The position numbers and the translations under genes are program-made. Below the pieces are notes generated by a model. That model had not been told where the DNA came from and did no database searches. It was given only the letters and a program-made list of their open reading frames with translations. A stretch of DNA of 9,863 nt, from contig CASEFF010000038.1 in assembly GCA_949287115.1 (NCBI GenBank), positions 1 to 9,863 of the forward strand, in the 5' to 3' direction. Below, in pieces: positions 6,715-9,863 of the stretch; position 1 is the stretch's first letter; each line of letters starts with the position of its first letter. Source of the DNA: an uncultured Bacillota bacterium. Its GTDB lineage: Bacteria > Bacillota > Clostridia > Peptostreptococcales > Anaerovoracaceae.

Positions 6715-7614
6715 ATGAAGTACGGTTCGAAAAAATCAAACATAGTGATCGCGATCCTGCTGTTCATCATCGCCGCGGTCTTCTTCTGTTACGGTATCTA
6801 CATGGTCAACTATTCCATGGAATATATACGTATGTACATGAATATATCCACCATAACGTTCGAAGATGCCCTTCAGTACGTGATATCATCTTCATCTTCA
6901 TACATAGGTTTCGCCATACTGATGTTCGCCGGAGGATTCATCATATTCTCACTGAGAAAGCGATATCCTGCGGCTGCCGCCATCACCGATGACGACGGCG
7001 ATAACGATGATGACGATGATCATGATGAGTACGATGACGACGATCATGATGACGGTGATGCTCACGCTGACTACGAAGCCGGATATGATAAAGACTATGC
7101 AGAAGACATATCGGCAGCACGTGATATACCAAAATCCCGACCGGCCGATACACCTGTTCCTGAAGACAGAGCACCCGAAACGGAAAACAGGTCACCGGAA
7201 GCGGAAGTTGCCGATGACGATGCTCCACTGAAAGACGAGAACATCGGAAACGATGAAGATAAAACGGATTCTGACATCGACGAGCCCGCACCTTCGGAGG
7301 AACCGGCGGGCAAATCGCCTGAACCCGAAAGACCTGTTGAAAAGAGATCAGCTGAAAAAAGACCGGCTGCACCTGCAACTATGAATGAGGCGCCTGCGGC
7401 TCCAAAAGCTTCTTCGATAGAAGCCTCCGCCGATATACCGGTGGAAGCCTTCACAAGACCCGAGCCTGCCGCACCGAAAAGAAACGTGACATATAAAGAT
7501 GTCGTGATCGCTCAAAGCGCTCCGCGCGAAAGCAGACCGGCCGTCGATACTGTCATCAGCCATCCGGAGCTGACATCGGACTCCTGGGTAAAGGATTTTC
7601 TCATGAGCCACTGA
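6715..7614 (+). CDS. Two-helix membrane protein with Asp/His-rich acidic cytoplasmic tail
   Basis: I do not recognise a family. From ATG at 6715 the protein has 299 residues. This start follows AGAGGT at a proper spacing; an upstream in-frame ATG at 6592 would add a 41-residue extension without a ribosome binding site. Two hydrophobic helices (about 9-31 and 61-80) flank a roughly 30-residue loop. Lysines before helix 1 and RKRY after helix 2 suggest both ends are cytoplasmic. Residues 92-131 are extremely acidic: about 24 Asp/Glu in 40, with His103, His111 and His117 interspersed. A long Pro/Ala/Glu/Lys-rich, probably disordered stretch follows. The C-terminus ends with a more ordered-looking segment (YKDVVIAQ, then ELTSDSWVKDFLMSH). 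Cation or metal binding, or an electrostatic tether, is possible but not shown. It converges on a DUF975 membrane protein and shares its terminator. Confidence 0.8.
   Translation: MKYGSKKSNIVIAILLFIIAAVFFCYGIYMVNYSMEYIRMYMNISTITFEDALQYVISSSSSYIGFAILMFAGGFIIFSLRKRYPAAAAITDDDGDNDDDDDHDEYDDDDHDDGDAHADYEAGYDKDYAEDISAARDIPKSRPADTPVPEDRAPETENRSPEAEVADDDAPLKDENIGNDEDKTDSDIDEPAPSEEPAGKSPEPERPVEKRSAEKRPAAPATMNEAPAAPKASSIEASADIPVEAFTRPEPAAPKRNVTYKDVVIAQSAPRESRPAVDTVISHPELTSDSWVKDFLMSH
6988..7107 (+). repeat. Low-complexity GAT/GAC-rich tract encoding the acidic segment
   Basis: This tract is built mainly of GAT and GAC codons with CAT interspersed, encoding residues 92-131 of the acidic membrane protein. 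The alternating GAT/GAC use, rather than one repeated codon, argues that selection on the protein, more than recent slippage, keeps it acidic. Such a tract can still vary in length between strains. Confidence 0.6.
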
Positions 7615-7636
7615 TCTGCATACAATACAGCATTTT

Positions 7637-7667
7637 AAAAGGACACCTCATTCATGGGTGTCCTTTT
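7637..7667. terminator. Bidirectional intrinsic terminator between two convergent genes
   Basis: A perfect 11-bp inverted repeat, AAAAGGACACC (7637-7647) and GGTGTCCTTTT (7657-7667), encloses a nine-base loop. A U-run follows on both strands. It lies 22 bp past the stop of the acidic membrane protein gene and about 50 bp past the stop of the DUF975 gene, so it can end both transcripts. Confidence 0.9.
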
Positions 7668-7717
7668 TACTGTCGCTTTAAAGGATTGATTCATCATCCG
7701 TTCATCAACGCCGTCTC

Positions 7718-8758
7718 CTATACGTCCTGTCTACTGTCTCCGGTTCCGCCGTTTTCGTCTGCGTTTCCTGTCACCGGCGTTCCTTCTATACCTGTATCGC
7801 CCTCCGGCGTCGTATCCGGCGTCTTTGTCACATCGGTCTCTGTCACATCGGTCTCCGCAGTTTCTTTCACATCATTTCCTGTCGTGGTCGTATCACCGCT
7901 TACGTCTGACGGTGCGGCAGTCGTCTGCGTGAGCTGAGGCTCCACAGGTGCAGGCTCCGTCTCCTTTATGAGATGTCCCGCAAGTATCTCATAGAACCCC
8001 GTGAACGTCGAATAGCTGTATACCAGCACAGGGACTACGAACAGCGTCGTCAGCATCGATATCAGCGACGATACCAGCGGAGGAGCATAAACTGCCGTAA
8101 CGATCATATCTATGATCACGGCAGGTACCATGGACAGCAGTATCCAGCCTATGAAAGACAGTCCGAGGCAGAAATATTTGCCGCAGTTGCCCTTCATCAT
8201 CCGCTTACTTTCATTCATACACTGCCTTATCCCTTTTCCCGGATCATCGGCAAGGATATAAAACGCCTGACTGTACCTTATCGACGCTATTATGCCCGGG
8301 ATTATGAAAAGCAGTGACCAGAGGAAAATGAAAAGCGAACTGAACAGGAACAGTCCCAGCGCTTTTCCGAATTTCTCAAATCCAAGGAATATGTCCGTCA
8401 CCTCTACCTTCTGTCTCCTGAACATGGCGAGGAAAAACAGCGTCAGTCCCAGCGTCAGCGATCCGGTAACAAGCAGGAGATATATACCGCTCAGCGACGA
8501 ATAGGATGTCATATCCTGATACGCATATCCGTAATCGCTGTACATGCTTCCGTATCCTGCGCTGTAATACACTTCTCCTATGTTGACACCGAACAGTTCG
8601 TTCAGTATTATCGGCGGTACTCCGATACACAGTTCGTATATAACGACCGCTATCAGCGCCGTTTTCCACTTACCGATAAGTGCATTCCTGCCCAGCGCTC
8701 TCAGATTGCTGCTGGATTCCGTTATCACTATATTCGGTCCCGTTACATTCTGTTGCAT
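7718..8758 (-). CDS. DUF975-family polytopic membrane protein with Thr/Asp/Glu-rich tail
   Basis: A 346-residue membrane protein of unknown function. It matches what I recall of DUF975: an N-terminal NALIGKWKTALIA segment before helix 1, DIFLGFEKFGKAL (122-134), then LWSLLFIIPGIIASIRYSQA (146-165), YILADDP, ESKRMMKGN (183-191) and LSFIGWILL (200-208). About five or six helices are visible up to residue 255. The loop after the first helix (64-93) has nine tyrosines in thirty residues. Residues 266-346 form a low-complexity, Thr/Asp/Glu/Pro-rich tail containing a duplicated ETDVT unit, which is unlike the usual family end. The start is ATG at 8758 behind GAGAGGT. The gene has its own promoter (8801-8829) and is divergent from a lipoprotein gene. 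No enzymatic motif is seen. Confidence 0.87.
   Translation of the reverse strand: MQQNVTGPNIVITESSSNLRALGRNALIGKWKTALIAVVIYELCIGVPPIILNELFGVNIGEVYYSAGYGSMYSDYGYAYQDMTSYSSLSGIYLLLVTGSLTLGLTLFFLAMFRRQKVEVTDIFLGFEKFGKALGLFLFSSLFIFLWSLLFIIPGIIASIRYSQAFYILADDPGKGIRQCMNESKRMMKGNCGKYFCLGLSFIGWILLSMVPAVIIDMIVTAVYAPPLVSSLISMLTTLFVVPVLVYSYSTFTGFYEILAGHLIKETEPAPVEPQLTQTTAAPSDVSGDTTTTGNDVKETAETDVTETDVTKTPDTTPEGDTGIEGTPVTGNADENGGTGDSRQDV
7826..7855 (-). repeat. Perfect 15-bp tandem duplication in the DUF975 protein tail
   Basis: TGTCACATCGGTCTC (plus-strand reading) is present twice back to back, at 7826-7840 and 7841-7855. Being a multiple of three, it stays in frame and duplicates the pentapeptide ETDVT on the minus strand. 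A degenerate third copy (TTTCACATC) follows. This suggests recent slippage expansion in a disordered tail. Confidence 0.85.
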
Positions 8759-8800
8759 AACTTAAACCTCTCTTCATACGTATTCATTTTAATCCTGTTA

Positions 8801-8829
8801 ATGATATCATAAAAAAAACTGCAAGGCAA
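8801..8829 (-). promoter_or_regulatory. Sigma-A-like promoter of the DUF975 gene, overlapped by an inverted repeat
   Basis: On the minus strand, TTGCCT (8824-8829) and TATCAT (8801-8806) are 17 bp apart with a T-rich spacer. The -10 has five of six consensus bases. The -35 lies inside the inverted repeat GCAAGG-CAA-CCTTGC (8821-8835), a plausible operator position. The -10 sits in the palindrome ATGATATCAT (8801-8810). The leader to ATG at 8758 is about 35-40 nt. Confidence 0.5.
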
Positions 8830-8875
8830 CCTTGCTTATATATTATGAGGGGCGCGGCATTGTTCAAAATTCGCA

Positions 8876-8904
8876 TAGAAAACCTGTATCTCATATGGTA
8901 AAAT
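8876..8904 (+). promoter_or_regulatory. Promoter of the lipoprotein gene
   Basis: TAGAAA (8876-8881) and TAAAAT (8899-8904) are spaced by 17 bp. The -10 is preceded by TGG, giving an extended TGnTAAAAT form that compensates for the moderate -35. Transcription would begin near 8911, leaving a leader of about 34 nt that contains the GGGAGG ribosome binding site before ATG at 8945. Confidence 0.5.
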
Positions 8905-8944
8905 TTCAATATACATTTTATATCGCTACGATTGGGAGGAAACT

Positions 8945-9643
8945 ATGAGGAAAATTTTTATCATCCTGATATGCATGCTGACGATCCTGGCGCTCGCAGG
9001 CTGCGGAGGCAGCAATGAAAAGGATAACGGCAAAGGAGAAAAGGAAGAAGCACAGAAAAAAGCCGAATCGACCGCCGAAGAAGCCGAGTACATCAACGTA
9101 GCCGGATGCTGGCTGCAAACGGCAGAGGGTGACCCGTTTATGATTACGTTTAACGACGATAATACCATGGATTACCGGCTCATCCTTAGTGAAAACACCG
9201 TATTCTTCACCGAATTTTCACTACAGCCGGATTATATAACGATAGATATGGTAAACACCAATAACGAAGAAGGCACGACCCCTGTGGTCTACAAATTGGA
9301 TCTGAATGAAGAACAGGAAAGTCCAATACTGACGCTGACTCTTGATCGCGAACGCTCGAGCGATGATCTGAGCGCGCTTTACGGATGGGAAACCGTTCTG
9401 GAAGGACCATATCGCTATCTCAATCTCACGTCTGACCAGGTAGAGACAGTGCGTGAAGCTCTGGGTGTACCGGACGACATGGAGGTGACGATGGTTCAGA
9501 GAACACCGGAATACTGGGATGGAGGACAGCGCTGGCTCGTCGATATCGAATTCTATGACGGCACTACACTGATAGCGGCAGCCGCTGTGGATCCTCAAAC
9601 GACAGAGCCGTGCCGCGATATCATCAGATATTCAGGCAAATGA
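8945..9643 (+). CDS. Secreted lipoprotein of unknown function
   Basis: A 232-residue predicted lipoprotein. The N-terminus is a classic type II signal peptide: MRK, a hydrophobic core, and the lipobox LAGC (17-20), so Cys20 would be acylated and the protein anchored outside the membrane. A highly charged Lys/Glu linker (about 23-48) follows. From about residue 49 there is a globular region starting VAGCWLQTAEGDPFMITFNDDNTMDY, reminiscent of small beta-rich extracellular domains that begin with a G-W strand, but I cannot name the family. The C-terminal part (about 165-232) reads like a second unit: EALGVPDDMEV, then PEYWDGGQRWLVDIEFYDG and AAVDPQTTEPCRDIIRYSG. Cys55 and Cys223 could form a disulfide. 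The start is fixed by GGGAGG six bases before ATG. A strong terminator follows, and the gene appears to be a single transcription unit. Confidence 0.88.
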   Translation: MRKIFIILICMLTILALAGCGGSNEKDNGKGEKEEAQKKAESTAEEAEYINVAGCWLQTAEGDPFMITFNDDNTMDYRLILSENTVFFTEFSLQPDYITIDMVNTNNEEGTTPVVYKLDLNEEQESPILTLTLDRERSSDDLSALYGWETVLEGPYRYLNLTSDQVETVREALGVPDDMEVTMVQRTPEYWDGGQRWLVDIEFYDGTTLIAAAAVDPQTTEPCRDIIRYSGK

Positions 9644-9671
9644 TTTTTATAATAATGAAGCAGAAATAAAG

Positions 9672-9715
9672 GAGCTGCCGCCCCGGATTTGCAAATCCGA
9701 AGCGGCAGCTCTTTT
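9672..9715 (+). terminator. Intrinsic terminator after the lipoprotein gene
   Basis: The outer arms GAGCTGCCGC (9672-9681) and GCGGCAGCTC (9702-9711) pair over ten bases. After a 2x2 mismatch (CC against AA), the perfect 16-bp palindrome CGGATTTGCAAATCCG (9684-9699) extends the stem. TTTT (9712-9715) follows and an A-rich stretch precedes it. It lies 28 bp after the lipoprotein stop and also insulates that gene from the mobile element to the right. Confidence 0.88.
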
Positions 9716-9816
9716 GTTGGCGCCTAAAAGGCATGAATAAACCACCAGTTCAACTGGTGGTGAATAAAAAATCTTATAGAAAAGGAAAAGAACATCCTAT
9801 ATAATCGGCATGGGTC

Positions 9817-9850
9817 TGACAACCACGTCGAGAAAAGGAGGTTCATGTCA
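9817..9850 (+). promoter_or_regulatory. Leader stem that could sequester the tnpA ribosome binding site
   Basis: TGACAACC (9817-9824) can pair with GGTT (9840-9843) and, after a CAT bulge, GTCA (9847-9850). The stem would cover the last bases of AAGGAGG (9835-9841) and the A of the start codon. IS200 elements are known to restrict transposase synthesis with such leader structures. The fold is my reading by eye. Confidence 0.35.
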
Positions 9851-9863
9851 TGAATGACACAAG
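9850..9863 (+). CDS. Start of probable IS200-like transposase TnpA (first four codons only)
   Basis: Only ATG AAT GAC ACA plus two bases are in the window (MNDT). The start is well supported by AAGGAGG (9835-9841) with an eight-base spacer. Many IS200-type Y1 transposases begin with a short M-x-D/N-T-x-S-L-S-H segment, which fits. Together with the hairpin upstream this supports a TnpA, but identity cannot be proven from four residues. Confidence 0.5.

Larger units (their letters stand above)
9734..9863 (+). mobile_element. Left end of an IS200/IS605-type insertion sequence (runs off right edge)
   Basis: A subterminal hairpin, ACCACCAGTT (9741-9750) and AACTGGTGGT (9752-9761), is the kind of imperfectly closed stem that TnpA (Y1 transposases) bind at element ends. 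These elements lack terminal inverted repeats and instead use such hairpins. The hairpin is flanked by TGAATAAA on both sides (9734-9741 and 9761-9768). About 90 bp on, a strong ribosome binding site and an ATG opening MNDT follow, at the distance from the left hairpin expected for tnpA. The exact left boundary is not visible; it should lie within about 20 bp left of the hairpin. Without the right end this remains an inference. Confidence 0.65.

Noticed and set aside
6983..7378. Minus-strand frame rich in His and Arg opposite the acidic tract
   Set aside because: GAT/GAC codons read backwards give His/Arg-like codons, so this is a by-product of the low-complexity tract.
9721..9732. GCCT-AAA-AGGC mini palindrome left of the IS hairpin
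   Set aside because: Four-base arms are not enough to call a structure. It may be part of the target or left boundary, but nothing in the window decides that.

Overview
The window looks like chromosomal DNA of a Gram-positive anaerobe of the Clostridia (Bacillota). Three things point there: the gene order M16 peptidase - dut - dgt - dnaG, a Spo0A-type DNA-binding domain, and strong AGGAGG-like ribosome binding sites. Base composition looks roughly balanced, with conspicuous use of ATA for isoleucine. A Family XIII-like lineage is possible, but the sequence alone does not settle this.

Left part (1-4591), all on the minus strand. In transcription order: a D-2-hydroxyacid dehydrogenase (3596-4591), an M16 zinc peptidase (2292-3542), dUTPase (dut, ATGA overlap with the peptidase), a dNTP triphosphohydrolase (dgt), a 153-bp AT-rich gap, and the N-terminal two thirds or less of DNA primase (dnaG), cut by the left edge. 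dut, dgt and dnaG form a nucleotide-pool and replication group.

Middle (4592-6452). A divergent intergenic region carries a good sigma-A-type promoter for the dehydrogenase and a perfect tandem 10-bp repeat. It separates the dehydrogenase from brnQ, a branched-chain amino acid transporter on the plus strand. The pair suggests branched-chain amino acid or 2-keto acid metabolism. Convergent to brnQ is a 122-aa protein that is only the DNA-binding domain of Spo0A, with no receiver domain. This is the most unusual gene here.

Right part (6453-9715). A two-helix membrane protein has a very acidic Asp/His-rich cytoplasmic tail. It converges on a DUF975-type multi-span membrane protein with a Tyr-rich loop and a Thr/Asp/Glu-rich tail, and the two share a clean bidirectional terminator. 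Divergent from the DUF975 gene is a secreted lipoprotein of unknown function with its own promoter and a strong bipartite terminator.

Right edge (about 9734-9863). The left end of an IS200/IS605-type element is visible: a subterminal hairpin, a leader that can fold over the ribosome binding site, and the first four codons of a probable Y1 transposase that runs off the window. No tRNA, rRNA or CRISPR array is visible. No stretch of more than about 300 bases lacks a gene; the largest gaps are 6453-6714, 9644-9849, 8759-8944, 4592-4754 and 651-803.
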